Shown: positions 53,825 through 63,605, counted from the first letter of the stretch. The stretch is 64,000 nucleotides of DNA from Paenibacillus macerans (GCF_023715465.1 NZ_JAMBOE010000002.1:391104-455103); one strand, 5' to 3'. Notes: generated by a model from the letters alone, not told the origin. A program made the numbers and translations.

Positions 53825-53970
53825 CGTTTTCTCCTTAGGTCACTATTCGTATCGATTTTACCACATTCCCCTTAGGAGTGATCAAAACCGCTTTTTTTGA
53901 ACAACCTTAATAAAGCGATATCTTGACACTGAAATACTGCCTTTCAGGTCTAAAGGAGTTTTCGAAAAAG

Positions 53971-55311
53971 ATGAGTGTGTACGGAGCCGATCTGATCAAA
54001 CTTGCTGTTATCTTTGGACTGATTGCGGTCACCGCTTTGTTCGTGGTTGCCGAATATTCGCTGCGCGCGCTTCGCCCGGGGCGGGTGGATGCGCTGCTGC
54101 GGCAAGGCCGTAAAAACGCCGGCGCATTAAAAAAACTGGCCGTTCGCTCAGATCAGGCGCTGTCGTCCTGCCAGCTCGCCATCACGGCGATCTCCTTAAC
54201 GCTCGGCTGGCTGGGACAACCCGCCGTTCGCCAGCTGCTGCGGCCGTTGTTTTTTTATATCGGCTTGTCCGAACCGGTGGAATCGTTTTTTTCCTTCCTG
54301 ATCGCTTTTATTTTCATCACGTATTTGCATGTTGTGCTTGGCGGGCTGGTGCCGCAGGTGCTTGCCGCCCAGAGAGGGGAATCGTTCGCCCTGGCCGCAT
54401 CCCGGCCGCTTCTCTGGTTCACTACGCTGTTGCACCCTTTTATTTGGCTGCTTAACCACTCTTCCCGCTGGATCGTTTCCTTGCTTGGCCTTAAACCGCC
54501 CGCGGAATGGAACGAAGCGCACAGCATGGAGGAACTGCGGGCTCTGCTCAGCCAAAGCCTGGAAAGCGGACAAATCAACACAAGCGAATACAGTTTTTTG
54601 AGCCGGATATTTGCGTTCAACGATAAGCTCGCCAAGGCCATCATGGTGCCGCGGACCGACATGGTTTGCCTGCACGCAGGCAGATCGCTGGAGGAAAATC
54701 TGCAGATCATTAAGGAAGAGCAGTATACCCGCTACCCCGTGGTCCGGGAAAACAAGGACGACATTATCGGAATGATCAACACCAAGACACTGTTTTTATC
54801 CGATAACGAAACGTTTCGGATGTCGCTGGATTCACTTGTTCGGCCTGTGATGACGGTATCGGAGAATATTCCGCTGTCAAAGCTGCTGAAAAAAATGCAG
54901 AAGGAACGCTCCCACATTGCAATTTTGATCGACGAGTATGGCGGTACGTCCGGGATGGTGACGATCGAGGACATTTTGGAGGAAATCGTCGGCGACATCC
55001 GCGACGAATTCGATGCCGAGGAGGAGCAGGAAATTACCGAAGTTGCGGCGAATCATCTCATTGTGGACGGCAAAGTTTCCGTCTCGCTGATTAACGACCT
55101 GCTGTTGACCGATCTGGAGGAAGAGGAAGCCGATACGATCGGCGGATGGGTTTATGGGCAAAACATAGATATCGAGGAAGGCACGCAGCTCACGTACGGC
55201 GATTTCTGCTTTACGGTGCTGGAGCGGGAAGAAAGCCGGATCCGGAAAATCGAAATCGAAAAAATCAGTATCCCCGAGCTTACGGGAGAAGCACCACAGG
55301 AACGATTGTGA
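53971..55311 (+). CDS. CNNM/CorC (HlyC) family transporter-like protein with CBS pair
   Basis: A 446-residue membrane protein. The DUF21/CNNM domain (about 1-190) begins with AVTALFVVAEYSLRALRPGRV and contains QLAITAISLTLGWLGQPAV. Two CBS domains follow (about 210-330, with IMVPRTDM and YTRYPVVRENKDDIIGMIN), then a CorC_HlyC domain (about 345-435). Relatives are linked to magnesium efflux. I use the ATG at 53971, 12 bases after AAGGAG. The TTG at 53923 is part of a TTGACA that may be a -35 box. Confidence 0.87.
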   Translation: MSVYGADLIKLAVIFGLIAVTALFVVAEYSLRALRPGRVDALLRQGRKNAGALKKLAVRSDQALSSCQLAITAISLTLGWLGQPAVRQLLRPLFFYIGLSEPVESFFSFLIAFIFITYLHVVLGGLVPQVLAAQRGESFALAASRPLLWFTTLLHPFIWLLNHSSRWIVSLLGLKPPAEWNEAHSMEELRALLSQSLESGQINTSEYSFLSRIFAFNDKLAKAIMVPRTDMVCLHAGRSLEENLQIIKEEQYTRYPVVRENKDDIIGMINTKTLFLSDNETFRMSLDSLVRPVMTVSENIPLSKLLKKMQKERSHIAILIDEYGGTSGMVTIEDILEEIVGDIRDEFDAEEEQEITEVAANHLIVDGKVSVSLINDLLLTDLEEEEADTIGGWVYGQNIDIEEGTQLTYGDFCFTVLEREESRIRKIEIEKISIPELTGEAPQERL

Positions 55312-55422
55312 GTGAAGACCGAACTGTTGCAACAAATGTTTCTAATCATGAAACAATTCTAAGGGTTGCCACAAGCACTATTTGGTCCTAAAACGTTGAT
55401 TTCACTAAGGGAAGTGATCACC

Positions 55423-56382
55423 ATGAGACGCGGACGGTTTGCGCCGACGCCTTCCGGCGATATGCATCTGGGCAACGCCAAAATCGCGCTTTTATCCTGG
55501 CTCCAGATGCGAGCGGCGGGCGGCGCTTTTGTGCTGCGGATCGAAGATATCGACATCCAACGCTCAAAACCGGAAATTACCGAGCGGATTATCGCCGATC
55601 TCCGCTGGCTTGGCCTCGATTGGGATGAGGGGCCCGGTGCGGACGGACCGTGCGGACCGTATTGGCAAAGCCGCAGGATCGCGATGTACGAGGAAGCTTT
55701 GGCCAAGCTGGAACAAGACGGCCGCTTGTACCCGTGTTATTGCAGCCGCGCGGAGCTGCTGGCCGTGGCCGGAGCGCCGCACGGGTTAAGCTCGGAAGGC
55801 GCTCCGTACCCCGGGACGTGCCGCCAATTAACCGCGGCGGAACGCCGGATCAAGGCGATGGCGAAATCGCCTTCGCTTCGTTTCGCCCTGGGCGGCGAAA
55901 GCGCCGCCTTCGTGGACGGCATCGCCGGGCCGCAGCCGTTCCCGCCGGGCAGCGGCGGCGACTTCGTGGTGCGGCGGGCGGACGGGCTGTTCTCCTACCA
56001 GCTCGCCGTCACCGTCGACGATGCCCTGATGGGCATCACCGACGTGCTGCGCGGCGACGACTTGCTGGACTCCACGCCCCGCCAGCTCCACTTGTACGCC
56101 GCGCTCCGATGGTCGCCGCCCGCCTTTGCCCACGCCCCGCTCATCCTTGGCGAGGACGGGCGGCGGCTGGCCAAGCGGCACGGCGACCTCGGCATCGGCG
56201 CGCTGCGCCAGGCGGGTACGCGGCCGGAGACCGTCATCGGCTGGCTGGCGTTCATCAGCGGCCTGACCGATCGGCCGGAACCGGCCGCCGCGAGCGAGTT
56301 GATCCGCGAGTTCCGGCTGGACAACATCGCCCGCGAGCCGTTTATTCTAACGGAAGCGATGGTGCGCCAGCTGCTGCCGTAA
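55423..56382 (+). CDS. gluQ: Glutamyl-Q tRNA(Asp) synthetase
   Basis: A 319-residue paralogue of glutamyl-tRNA synthetase lacking the anticodon-binding domain. The HIGH-type motif is HLGN (about 15-18), and LAKRHGD (about 247) is in the KMSKS place. The zinc site is CYCSRAEL with YPGTCR downstream. It attaches glutamate to queuosine at position 34 of tRNA(Asp). GGGAAGTG precedes the start, with the CNNM gene about 110 bases upstream. Composition is very GC-rich in the second half. Confidence 0.92.
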   Translation: MRRGRFAPTPSGDMHLGNAKIALLSWLQMRAAGGAFVLRIEDIDIQRSKPEITERIIADLRWLGLDWDEGPGADGPCGPYWQSRRIAMYEEALAKLEQDGRLYPCYCSRAELLAVAGAPHGLSSEGAPYPGTCRQLTAAERRIKAMAKSPSLRFALGGESAAFVDGIAGPQPFPPGSGGDFVVRRADGLFSYQLAVTVDDALMGITDVLRGDDLLDSTPRQLHLYAALRWSPPAFAHAPLILGEDGRRLAKRHGDLGIGALRQAGTRPETVIGWLAFISGLTDRPEPAAASELIREFRLDNIAREPFILTEAMVRQLLP

Positions 56383-56454
56383 CCGCTGCCTTGAAGCAAA
56401 GCAGGGCCGGCGGCACACCCGGCCTGGGGGTCCTGCCTTCAGCCGAGGCGTAGC

Positions 56455-56820
56455 CTACTCCAGCTTCTGGCGGATCGCGTCTTCATACTGGCGGAACGCC
56501 GGACTATGAGTCAGCCCCCGCTGTTCCGCCAGCATGTTCAACCGCAGTTGCTGCTCAGACAGCTTCTTTTTCAGTTCCCGCTGCTCCTCCTCGTCCTGAC
56601 AGGCCGTGATCAAATCGGCCAACCGCAAACATTCGCCGTGCAAATTCAATTCTTCCGGAACGCAACCGGCGTTTTTCAACAATTTGTACGCCATCCGCAG
56701 ATCTTCCGGGACGGACGATAAATCCTCAATTTGGAGCGGCCGCCCATTTCCGGGCAAATCATCGAATTCCCCACGCTTCATCGCTTCGGTTATTTTTTGC
56801 TCAGCGAGCCAAGACAGCAT
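56455..56820 (-). CDS. DUF1992 / DnaJ-homologue-domain protein
   Basis: A 121-residue soluble protein. It starts MLSWLAEQKITEAMKRGEFDDLPGNGRPLQ (in part), the DUF1992 signature, with a second block MAYKLLKNAGCVPEEL. The C-terminal part is helical and highly charged. Function unknown. The ATG at 56820 is 5-6 bases after GGAGGAG; a longer frame has no such signal. It is convergent with gluQ. Confidence 0.88.
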   Translation of the reverse strand: MLSWLAEQKITEAMKRGEFDDLPGNGRPLQIEDLSSVPEDLRMAYKLLKNAGCVPEELNLHGECLRLADLITACQDEEEQRELKKKLSEQQLRLNMLAEQRGLTHSPAFRQYEDAIRQKLE

Positions 56821-56903
56821 TTTATCTCCTCCTTCACGCCTAATGGCTTCTGTCACTCTATCGCCGCAAAGTTCCGCAATACCCAAATAGTAGCCTGTAC
56901 TTG

Positions 56904-57713
56904 CTACAGCAGCGATTCCGCACCGTCGATGACGATTTGGGCGCCGGTGATGTGAATCGCTTCGTCGGAGGCCAAAAAGGCGACCAGATCGGCGACGTTC
57001 TCCGGCTGCCCCGGTCCGTTTGACAGCGGCTGTGAGCCTTCCGGATATTTAACCGGAATGACGATCTCCTGCAGGTCCTTGCTTTTTTTCGTGGAAGCGT
57101 CGATGTTTGTGGCGATCGCTCCCGGACAAATCGCGTTCACGCGGATTTTGAACTTGGCAAGCTCCAGGGCGAGCATTTTGGCAAAAGCGACCTGCCCTGC
57201 CTTGGTGGTGCTGTACGCCGACATCCCAAAGCCGGAGAAGGTATAGTTGCCGTTAATGGAACTGGTGATAATAATGCTTCCGCCGCCGCGCTGCTTCAAA
57301 TACGGGACCGCGTTTTTTACCGTCAAAAACGTGCCGTTCAAGTTGACGCTAATCGTCTTTTCCCATTCTTCAAAGCTAAAATCCTCCACCGGTGCCAGTC
57401 TCCCGTTGATGCCGGCGTTTGCGAAGACGATATCGATCCCCCCCATATGCTCGGCCGCCTCGCGGACCGCCTTCTCCATCCGCGCCGGATCGGCGACGTC
57501 CACATCGAAGGCCCGGGCCTCCCCGGCATAGAGGCCGTTGATTTCCTGTTCCGCCTGCTGTGTCCGTTCATCCAGCAGATCGAACAGCGCTACCTTCGCG
57601 CCTTCGACAGCCAGCTTGACGGCTGCCGCTTTGCCGATCCCGGAGCCGGCTCCGGTTACGATCGCCGTTTTTCCCGCAAAACGCCCGCGCTGGGTTGTTT
57701 GATGTCCTGTCAT
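56904..57713 (-). CDS. Short-chain dehydrogenase/reductase (SDR)
   Basis: A 269-residue NAD(P)-dependent oxidoreductase. It has the cofactor motif TGAGSGIG (about 21-28), FANAGING, catalytic Ser in IITSSINGNY and the YxxxK pair in AYSTTKAG (about 160-165). The C-terminal segment FLASDEAIHITGAQIVIDGAESLL is typical of SDRs. The substrate is not predictable. Start at 57713 (ATG); a GTG 12 bases upstream sits immediately next to GGAG and is less likely. Confidence 0.9.
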   Translation of the reverse strand: MTGHQTTQRGRFAGKTAIVTGAGSGIGKAAAVKLAVEGAKVALFDLLDERTQQAEQEINGLYAGEARAFDVDVADPARMEKAVREAAEHMGGIDIVFANAGINGRLAPVEDFSFEEWEKTISVNLNGTFLTVKNAVPYLKQRGGGSIIITSSINGNYTFSGFGMSAYSTTKAGQVAFAKMLALELAKFKIRVNAICPGAIATNIDASTKKSKDLQEIVIPVKYPEGSQPLSNGPGQPENVADLVAFLASDEAIHITGAQIVIDGAESLL

Positions 57714-57819
57714 TATCTTACTCACACTCCTGTTTGTTAGAGGTAGTTCAAAAAGTCATTTTTCTGCCTCTTTCCAGATTGCCCATCTAGGGGTGTGATT
57801 TAGTCACGATGATTTCTTT

Positions 57820-58455
57820 TTACAGGTCCCGTTTTGCGAAAATCAGGCACGATATCTTGAAGGAAACGAACACGGCAAGTACCGCCAAGCAGATGCCCAT
57901 CAAGCCGGAAGCATATGGGTGCTCCCCGAACCGGGCGATCAGCGCCATAGCATTCTCGCTCTCCAATACGTTATAAACGACGAAGCTGCCTCCAAAAAAG
58001 AAGAGCATCATGGCGATATTCAAAAATTGGGCCCCTTTCGGACCAAGCCAAAAATAAAGCGGAATATAAACGGACATGACCAAAATCTGGACCGAAAACA
58101 CGCCGAGCATATATGCGGGCTCCCAGTTAACGGGAACTCCCTGCAGCGCCGCGGCTCCTTTATCCAGCAAAACGCTCAAGAGGAACGCCGCCAGCATAAA
58201 AAAGAACGCGGAGGCATATTTGGACAAAACGAGCAGACTGCGGCGCACCGGCAAGTTGACGAGAAACTGCTGAACCGGCAACTGCATGTCGGCGCTAAGC
58301 GTCAAAATCAGCACCATCCCCGGCAACATCCCGTACAAAAACGAGTTGTTCGATTGAATGAATCCGGAGAACACGATGGCATAAACCGCCAACACTCCGA
58401 CATAACGTTTCATCAGCAACAGATCCTTGTGCAGCAGCCGAACGATGTTAGACAT
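57820..58455 (-). CDS. ABC-2-type permease
   Basis: A 211-residue membrane protein with six hydrophobic segments (about 18-35, 38-55, 75-97, 115-135, 140-165 and 178-203). It lacks recognised catalytic motifs and fits the ABC-2 permeases paired with YtrB/YhcH-like ATPases. It overlaps the ATPase gene by eight bases and is the last gene of a GntR-ATPase-permease operon, whose relatives respond to cell-envelope antibiotics. Confidence 0.82.
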   Translation of the reverse strand: MSNIVRLLHKDLLLMKRYVGVLAVYAIVFSGFIQSNNSFLYGMLPGMVLILTLSADMQLPVQQFLVNLPVRRSLLVLSKYASAFFFMLAAFLLSVLLDKGAAALQGVPVNWEPAYMLGVFSVQILVMSVYIPLYFWLGPKGAQFLNIAMMLFFFGGSFVVYNVLESENAMALIARFGEHPYASGLMGICLAVLAVFVSFKISCLIFAKRDL

Positions 58456-59314
58456 TTACTTTTCCACCCTTCACCGTAAAATAAATGATCTCTTCCAGTG
58501 TCGGCCGATCATACAGCACTTCGCCGCCAAACAGCTCGCGGGCTTGCTCACGGTCCGGCGCCAAGCCTTCGAAGCCAACTCCCGTCTCCCGCACGCCGAT
58601 CAAAGCTTGGCGCACATCGGCATCCAGCAAGCCGCGGCCGCCTTTGACGAGCACGTACCGATCGAGCACGTCATCCTTTGTGTCGGAAAATACCAGGCTC
58701 CCGCGATTCAAAAAGGTCACGTAGTCCGCCACCCGGTCGAGGTCGGTCGTTAAATGCGTAGAGAACAAAACCGTGTTCTCCTCGTCGGCGATATACTCCG
58801 CAAGCAGGTCCAGCAGCTCGCGCCGGAAAACGGGGTCAAGCCCCGCCGTCGGCTCATCCATAATGAGCAGGGACGGATGATGCGACAATGCGAGCGCGAT
58901 TGCGTATTTCATTTTCATCCCTTTGGAGCAATCCTTGATCTTCTTCCGTTTGGGCAGTTCGAACCGCTCCATATACTGGTCGAAAACCGCCTCGTCCCAG
59001 CCCGGATAAAACGGGGCAACGATCCGCTTCATTTGCTCCATCGTCAAATAATCATAAAAGATGTTTTCGTCCGAAATATAACCGATATGCTGCTTATACC
59101 CGGCATGTTCCGAACCCGCCGTTTCTCCGAGCACCGAAATTTCGCCCTGCTCCGGCAGCACCATGCCCATAATCGCTTTGATCACCGTGCTTTTTCCGGC
59201 TCCGTTGGGACCGATCAGCCCGGTAATGTATCCCTTCGGCACCCCAAAGCTCACGTCCGTTAACGCAAAACTTCCGTACCGTTTCGATAATCCTTCAACT
59301 TGAATCCCGTTCAT
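58448..59314 (-). CDS. ABC transporter ATP-binding protein (YtrB-like)
   Basis: A 288-residue ATPase with Walker A GPNGAGKST (about 36-44), signature KDCSKGMKMK (a degenerate LSGGQ, as in YtrB/YhcH relatives, about 127-136), Walker B LLIMDEPTAGLDP (about 152) and switch His in FSTHLTTDL. It works with the permease encoded downstream, and overlaps the GntR gene by four bases. Confidence 0.88.
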   Translation of the reverse strand: MNGIQVEGLSKRYGSFALTDVSFGVPKGYITGLIGPNGAGKSTVIKAIMGMVLPEQGEISVLGETAGSEHAGYKQHIGYISDENIFYDYLTMEQMKRIVAPFYPGWDEAVFDQYMERFELPKRKKIKDCSKGMKMKYAIALALSHHPSLLIMDEPTAGLDPVFRRELLDLLAEYIADEENTVLFSTHLTTDLDRVADYVTFLNRGSLVFSDTKDDVLDRYVLVKGGRGLLDADVRQALIGVRETGVGFEGLAPDREQARELFGGEVLYDRPTLEEIIYFTVKGGKVNV

Positions 59315-59697
59315 TTCTTTGGTCCTCCTTCACTGTCCAAAAGCTTGATCCATTCGATCAATTCCTCCATGCCCACCGGAATGCTGCGGCATTCCTCCAA
59401 GACCTCCCGCAGCTTGGCCTCAAGCGCTCTCAGCCGCTGTTCACGGATAAATTCCTGATTGCCGCCGGAAACGAAGGAACCTTTCCCCACCATGGAATCG
59501 ATGAGCCCCTCCTGCTCCAGCTCGTTATAAGCCCTTTTCGTCGTAATGACGCTGATCTGCAAATCTTTGGCCAACTGGCGAATGGACGGCAGCGCCGTAC
59601 CTGGGGGAAGCTTCCCCTGCAGGATGCTTTCCCTGATTTGCCGGACGATTTGCAAGTATATCGGCTCGCCCGAGGAGTGGGATAGCAAAATATCCAT
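59311..59697 (-). CDS. GntR-family regulator, YtrA subfamily
   Basis: A 128-residue repressor. The winged helix (about 10-75) reads IYLQIVRQIRESILQGKLPPG (in part), TALPSIRQLAKDLQISVITTKRAYNELE (in part), with a short helical C-terminus of the YtrA type that lacks a ligand domain. It heads the operon with the ATPase and permease genes. Inverted repeats just upstream (59724-59754) are the likely operator for autoregulation. Confidence 0.88.
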   Translation of the reverse strand: MDILLSHSSGEPIYLQIVRQIRESILQGKLPPGTALPSIRQLAKDLQISVITTKRAYNELEQEGLIDSMVGKGSFVSGGNQEFIREQRLRALEAKLREVLEECRSIPVGMEELIEWIKLLDSEGGPKK

Positions 59698-59723
59698 CGT
59701 TCATCTTTCCTTTGTTATATACT

Positions 59724-59754
59724 TTGTTAACAATGTATATATACAATATATACA
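59724..59754. promoter_or_regulatory. Palindromic operator region of the GntR-ABC operon
   Basis: TGTATATAT-ACA-ATATATACA (59734-59754) is a perfect nine-base inverted repeat; the adjacent TTGTTAACAA (59724-59733) is a perfect palindrome. Both lie 27-57 bases before the GntR start, within the expected promoter. Confidence 0.65.
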
Positions 59755-59792
59755 CTTACTCATGAAAAATCAACCCTGCCGTTTCAAAACAA

Positions 59793-59828
59793 CAAAAAGA
59801 GGCCATCCGGGATTTCCCGTTTGACCTC
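59793..59828 (-). terminator. Terminator of the 59865-60704 gene
   Basis: On the minus strand GAGGTCAAACGGGA pairs with TCCCGGATGGCCTC with one or two mismatches and is followed by TTTTTG. Confidence 0.75.
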
Positions 59829-59864
59829 ATCTGATCAAGCCGCCTCGCCGAGACGGTCCGATAT

Positions 59865-60704
59865 TTACAGCATTTGCATTCGCGATTCCGCCAGGGACTG
59901 CACGCGGGTTTCCGCACGGGCTTCCGGCGGCTGCCGAAACCACATGTGCAGCATGTCCTGAAATTGACTGCGCGGGGTCGGCGTGGCGATCAGCCAGTCT
60001 TCTTCAGGTTTGGTGCTGAAGCGGATCAGCCAATTGATATGATCATTGTTCAAAAAATGCACCGTTTGCAGGTCCCAACTCCCCCCCGATTTAACGTAAA
60101 AACGCAGTTCTCCCTGCGCCGCGGGAGCTTTCAGGCAGCGGGCCAGCGCAATGCTCCCTTCTTCGTCATTCGTCAGCGCGGTAAGTGTTCTGGTCAGCTT
60201 CTCCAGGTCCAGCTTCTCCATTTGGCTGATGATCTCTCCAAACCGGCTTCTGGACATCATTAACGCGGGGAGCTCAACATGCGGCGTGTGCGAATTCCAT
60301 TTCATCTTCAATGTCAGGTCCTCGCACCACTGTTGCATGCCGCCGGAGCTTTCCAACAGCAAACGCGGCGATTCCTCGTGAAGCCGCTCCACCTTAACCA
60401 TTTGTTTTCCGGCCATATATAAATATTGTTCATACGCCTTCGTTCCGGCCCGAAAATTTAGCCAGCAGCCTTTACCCGCCAGGAATGCAGCAGTCAGACA
60501 GGTCGATACGTGCAGGGGCAAGCTTGGCAAATTTTCGCTAAGTGGCGTAGAGTTGTCGTTTTTGCGCAGCCCTCTATGCAAATATTTAAAAAAAGGATGG
60601 TCCGCTTCAAACAAATCTCCTGGTCCTAAAGTCTTCGTCAAGTGAAACCAGGAGTATTCATCCAGCTTCACCGTGCCTTTCCGCACGGCACTTGAGACCA
60701 ACAT
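59865..60704 (-). CDS. Hypothetical protein, 279 residues
   Basis: No family recognised. The protein appears soluble with no signal peptide or membrane segment. It begins MLVSSAVRKGTVKLDEYSWF and mixes alpha and beta character (LRFYVKSGGSWDLQTVHFLN, INWLIRFSTKPEEDWLI), ending in an arginine/glutamate-rich helical tail. A terminator follows directly. It lies between the GntR operon and a small plus-strand gene and shares no clear theme with either. Confidence is in it being a gene, not in any role. Confidence 0.7.
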   Translation of the reverse strand: MLVSSAVRKGTVKLDEYSWFHLTKTLGPGDLFEADHPFFKYLHRGLRKNDNSTPLSENLPSLPLHVSTCLTAAFLAGKGCWLNFRAGTKAYEQYLYMAGKQMVKVERLHEESPRLLLESSGGMQQWCEDLTLKMKWNSHTPHVELPALMMSRSRFGEIISQMEKLDLEKLTRTLTALTNDEEGSIALARCLKAPAAQGELRFYVKSGGSWDLQTVHFLNNDHINWLIRFSTKPEEDWLIATPTPRSQFQDMLHMWFRQPPEARAETRVQSLAESRMQML

Positions 60705-60955
60705 CTGTCCACCTCCTCATTAGGATCAAAGCTTCATTTTCGTTCCTTTGGTGTAATCATAACACTAATTATTTTTGCAGTGCTCGGAAATTTTTCCCAT
60801 TCTATTACAATATACCCATAAAAATAGGGCATGAAGCATATTTTTTAGGAGATATGAAACTTTTTTAATTCTGAAAGCGTATTTAAGATAGACGCAAAAA
60901 GAGAGACTTCCGTCCCTCTCCAGTGATTTTTGTCATCAAACATTAATCGAATTAT
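60705..60955. other. AT-rich intergenic region
   Basis: No gene seen. An imperfect hairpin GAGAGAC/GTCCCTC near 60901-60918 may be a weak terminator. Confidence 0.4.
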
Positions 60956-60988
60956 AATGTTTTCTTAATGTTTTTTTAAGTTTCTTAC
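60956..60988 (+). promoter_or_regulatory. Three 11-base direct repeats upstream of a small gene
   Basis: AATGTTTTCTT, AATGTTTTTTT and AAGTTTCTTAC follow head to tail at 11-base spacing, one helical turn, as in OmpR/PhoP-type binding sites. A TAATAT/TATTGT -10 candidate lies a few bases downstream, about 35 bases before the start at 61031. Confidence 0.45.
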
Positions 60989-61030
60989 TTTAATATTGTA
61001 CTATGAAACCACTGTATTGAGGTGATTACG

Positions 61031-61270
61031 ATGAGAATTCTCATTAACTTCCAAAACAATCTCGTTCCCGTTTACTTTAACGTTGACAGCAAGCAGCCTG
61101 TACAGCGTACATTAAAACTGCTGACCAGCGCGCTCGAGTACAAATTTTATAACGGCAAACAGGCCTTGAAAAAATGCTTGAGCTCACTGATCAGCATCGA
61201 AATCGAAGGTTCCGAAGCGATCCTTCACAGCAAAAGCGAATTCGATACGCTTGCGCTTTCACTCTATTAA
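61031..61270 (+). CDS. Small hypothetical protein, 79 residues
   Basis: Starts MRILINFQNNLVPVYFNVDS and continues with ALEYKFYNGKQALKKCLSSL, then a beta-rich end IEIEGSEAILHSKSEF. No membrane segment, signal or known motif. GAGGTG lies six bases before the ATG at 61031. A strong terminator follows and a repeat-bearing promoter region precedes it, so it is a genuine single-gene unit. Function unknown. Confidence 0.7.
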   Translation: MRILINFQNNLVPVYFNVDSKQPVQRTLKLLTSALEYKFYNGKQALKKCLSSLISIEIEGSEAILHSKSEFDTLALSLY

Positions 61271-61289
61271 TCTAACAGAAACATCTCAA

Positions 61290-61338
61290 AAAGAGGCTCC
61301 TCCTCATTAGCTCATTCGCTAACGGGAGGAGCCTCTTT
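61290..61338. terminator. Bidirectional terminator
   Basis: AAAGAGGCTCCTCC (61290-61303) is perfectly complementary to GGAGGAGCCTCTTT (61325-61338), between convergent genes. Confidence 0.88.
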
Positions 61339-61341
61339 CTC

Positions 61342-62568
61342 TTAACCGGATCTGCCTGCGGCCGAACCGGGGCTTTTGTCGGCATGTCTGCTGTGGAGCA
61401 GCGGCTTTAGGAGCAGCGTCACTGCGGTTATCGCCAACAGCGCGCCGTTCATCACAAAGACGAGCGGAATGGAAATCCAGCCGCCAAGGGCGCCCCCTGC
61501 GATCGGCCCGACCATATTGCCAAGCTGGCTGGCCGATTGGTTCAGGCTGAAGGCCCGGCCGCGGAACTCCGGCTTCGTCACCTCAACGATCAGTGCGTTC
61601 AAAGCCGGGAACACGGCGGCAAAAAACAGGCCGTACACGAAACGAAGCGCCCCGAAGCCAACCTGATTGTGGAAAAGAACCTGCAGGATATTGCCCAGGC
61701 CGCCGCCAATCAGGCCGATCATCAACGTATTGCGGTAGCCGATGCGCCCGCCGATTTTGCCCCAAATGGGCGCGGCGATCACGGTCGCGATGCCCACCGC
61801 CGAGAAAATAATGCCCGAACTGAAGGAAGCGTCGGACGCCGAGGCGCCAAGATCGAGCACATAAAGCGAAAGCAGCGGCTCCAGTACCATGACTGAAGCC
61901 GTGACGAGCATCACGACGAGCAGATGGCCCATAAACGGACGATTTGCCGAAGCTTCCTTTAAGTCGTCCAGCACATGGGAGCGTTCGCGGTTGCGGTCGA
62001 AGTTCTCTTCCTTAACAAAAATCAAAGCGATCAATGCGGAGAACAGTACCACCGCTCCCGCAACCAGAAAGCATTCGCGGTAACCGATAAACCTGCTGAG
62101 TGATCCTCCGACGAGCGGTCCGATAATGCCCCCCGCCGCCCCCGCCGTTGACATGATTCCCAGCGAGTAGCCCACCTGCTTCTCCGGCGTATTCGTCGCC
62201 ACCAGAGCGATCGCCGACGGCACGTAACCGGCTAATAGCCCGGATAAAATACGCACCGCAATGAGCTGGTACGGATCCTGAACCAATGAGTTAAGTATAT
62301 ATACGGCGCACAAGGAAAATCCCGAGCGCAGCAGCATCGGCTTACGTCCGTATTTGTCCGACAGCGATCCCCAGTAAGGGGATATCAAAGCTCCGGCCAA
62401 AAACGTAATGCCGAACGCAAAGCCCGACCAAAGGGTCAAATTCGTCGTCACTCCGAGATCATGTGCGATAAACAAAGACATGAACGGAATGACCATGGAA
62501 TAAGCGGTGCTGCAAAAAAACACCCCGATCCACAGCACGTACAGATTTCTTTTCCAGGGGAATTTCAT
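61342..62568 (-). CDS. MFS multidrug exporter, MdtG-like
   Basis: A 408-residue 12-helix drug:H+ antiporter. The inter-helix motif PYWGSLSDKYGRKPMLL lies after helix 2, and helix 5 carries the antiporter motif GIMSTAGAAGGIIGPLVGG. N-terminus KRNLYVLWIGVFFCSTAYSMVIPFMSLF (in part) is like MdtG. It would expel hydrophobic drugs or metabolites. The ATG at 62568 follows GGGTGGGAAG; a longer frame includes non-coding upstream sequence. Confidence 0.88.
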   Translation of the reverse strand: MKFPWKRNLYVLWIGVFFCSTAYSMVIPFMSLFIAHDLGVTTNLTLWSGFAFGITFLAGALISPYWGSLSDKYGRKPMLLRSGFSLCAVYILNSLVQDPYQLIAVRILSGLLAGYVPSAIALVATNTPEKQVGYSLGIMSTAGAAGGIIGPLVGGSLSRFIGYRECFLVAGAVVLFSALIALIFVKEENFDRNRERSHVLDDLKEASANRPFMGHLLVVMLVTASVMVLEPLLSLYVLDLGASASDASFSSGIIFSAVGIATVIAAPIWGKIGGRIGYRNTLMIGLIGGGLGNILQVLFHNQVGFGALRFVYGLFFAAVFPALNALIVEVTKPEFRGRAFSLNQSASQLGNMVGPIAGGALGGWISIPLVFVMNGALLAITAVTLLLKPLLHSRHADKSPGSAAGRSG

Positions 62569-62819
62569 CTTCCCACCCCCAGCGTTGTCATCTTGATACC
62601 CTGGAATTAACCCGTCCTTCATATTGTAGCACGATTTAAACCAGAAATTTTGAAAGATAGAGAAATTATCCCGGACGGGCGTTATAATTGGACTAAAGCC
62701 ATAAAAGGCAGACGAGGGTTGGCCCTTTTGTGGCTTCATTCCAATCGTGCTTTCGGGAAAACGCTTACGCAAGGCGGTACGGCGTTTTTCTGAATGGCAT
62801 AAGCAAAGGAGCATGTAAA

Positions 62820-63605
62820 ATGGCACTGTTTCAATGCCGCTTTTTTTCCGAAGTGTTAGGGCTCAGCACGTCGATGACCGTGATTTTGCCGGAGCCCGCT
62901 GAGTCGCAAATCGGAATGTCCGCCAAAGGAGTTGCCGGGCCTTATCCGACCCTCTACCTGCTGCACGGTATGTCCGATGACGACTCCATCTGGCTGCGCC
63001 GGACGTCGATCGAACGTTATGTATCGGGCATGGGGCTCGCCGTCGTCATGCCCCAGGTCGATTTGAGCTTCTACACCGATATGGCCGAAGGCAACCGGTA
63101 CTGGACGTTCGTCAGCGAGGAGCTGCCTCGGCTCTGCCGATCGTTCTTCCCGCTGTCCGCACGCCGGGAAGACACATTTGTCGCTGGCCTGTCGATGGGC
63201 GGATACGGAGCTTTTAAGCTGGCCTTGCGAAAACCCGAGATGTTTGCCGCGGCGGCCAGCTTATCCGGGGCTTTGGACATCAATGCAAGATTCCGCTTGA
63301 ACGACGCGAACTTTGCGCTGCTGCGCCGCATCTTTGGGGATGCCGGTCCGCAAAACAGCGAAAACGACCTGCTGGCGCTGCTCGAGCAGACCGGCAAAGG
63401 TGGTAAGCCGGTGCCCCGGCTGTACCAATGCTGCGGAACGGAAGATTTTCTGTACACGGATAACCGGACCTTCAACGAAGCCTGCGTCCGGCTGGAGATC
63501 CCGCTGACCTATGAGGAAGGCCCCGGCGAACATGAGTGGGGCTACTGGGACGCCAAGATCCAAGACGTGCTGAAATGGCTGCCGCTGCAAGCCAAAACGG
63601 AGTAA
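62820..63605 (+). CDS. Esterase of the EstA/FrmB-like family
   Basis: A 261-residue alpha/beta hydrolase. It begins [21 protein letters not shown], with the oxyanion region [17 protein letters not shown]. The nucleophile Ser is in [11 protein letters not shown] (about 120), Asp in CGTEDFLY (about 206) and His in PGEHEWGYW (about 239). Relatives split short-chain esters such as tributyrin. The start at 62820 follows AAAGGAG. It is divergent from the MFS exporter, with 250 bases between them. Confidence 0.9.
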   Translation: MALFQCRFFSEVLGLSTSMTVILPEPAESQIGMSAKGVAGPYPTLYLLHGMSDDDSIWLRRTSIERYVSGMGLAVVMPQVDLSFYTDMAEGNRYWTFVSEELPRLCRSFFPLSARREDTFVAGLSMGGYGAFKLALRKPEMFAAAASLSGALDINARFRLNDANFALLRRIFGDAGPQNSENDLLALLEQTGKGGKPVPRLYQCCGTEDFLYTDNRTFNEACVRLEIPLTYEEGPGEHEWGYWDAKIQDVLKWLPLQAKTE

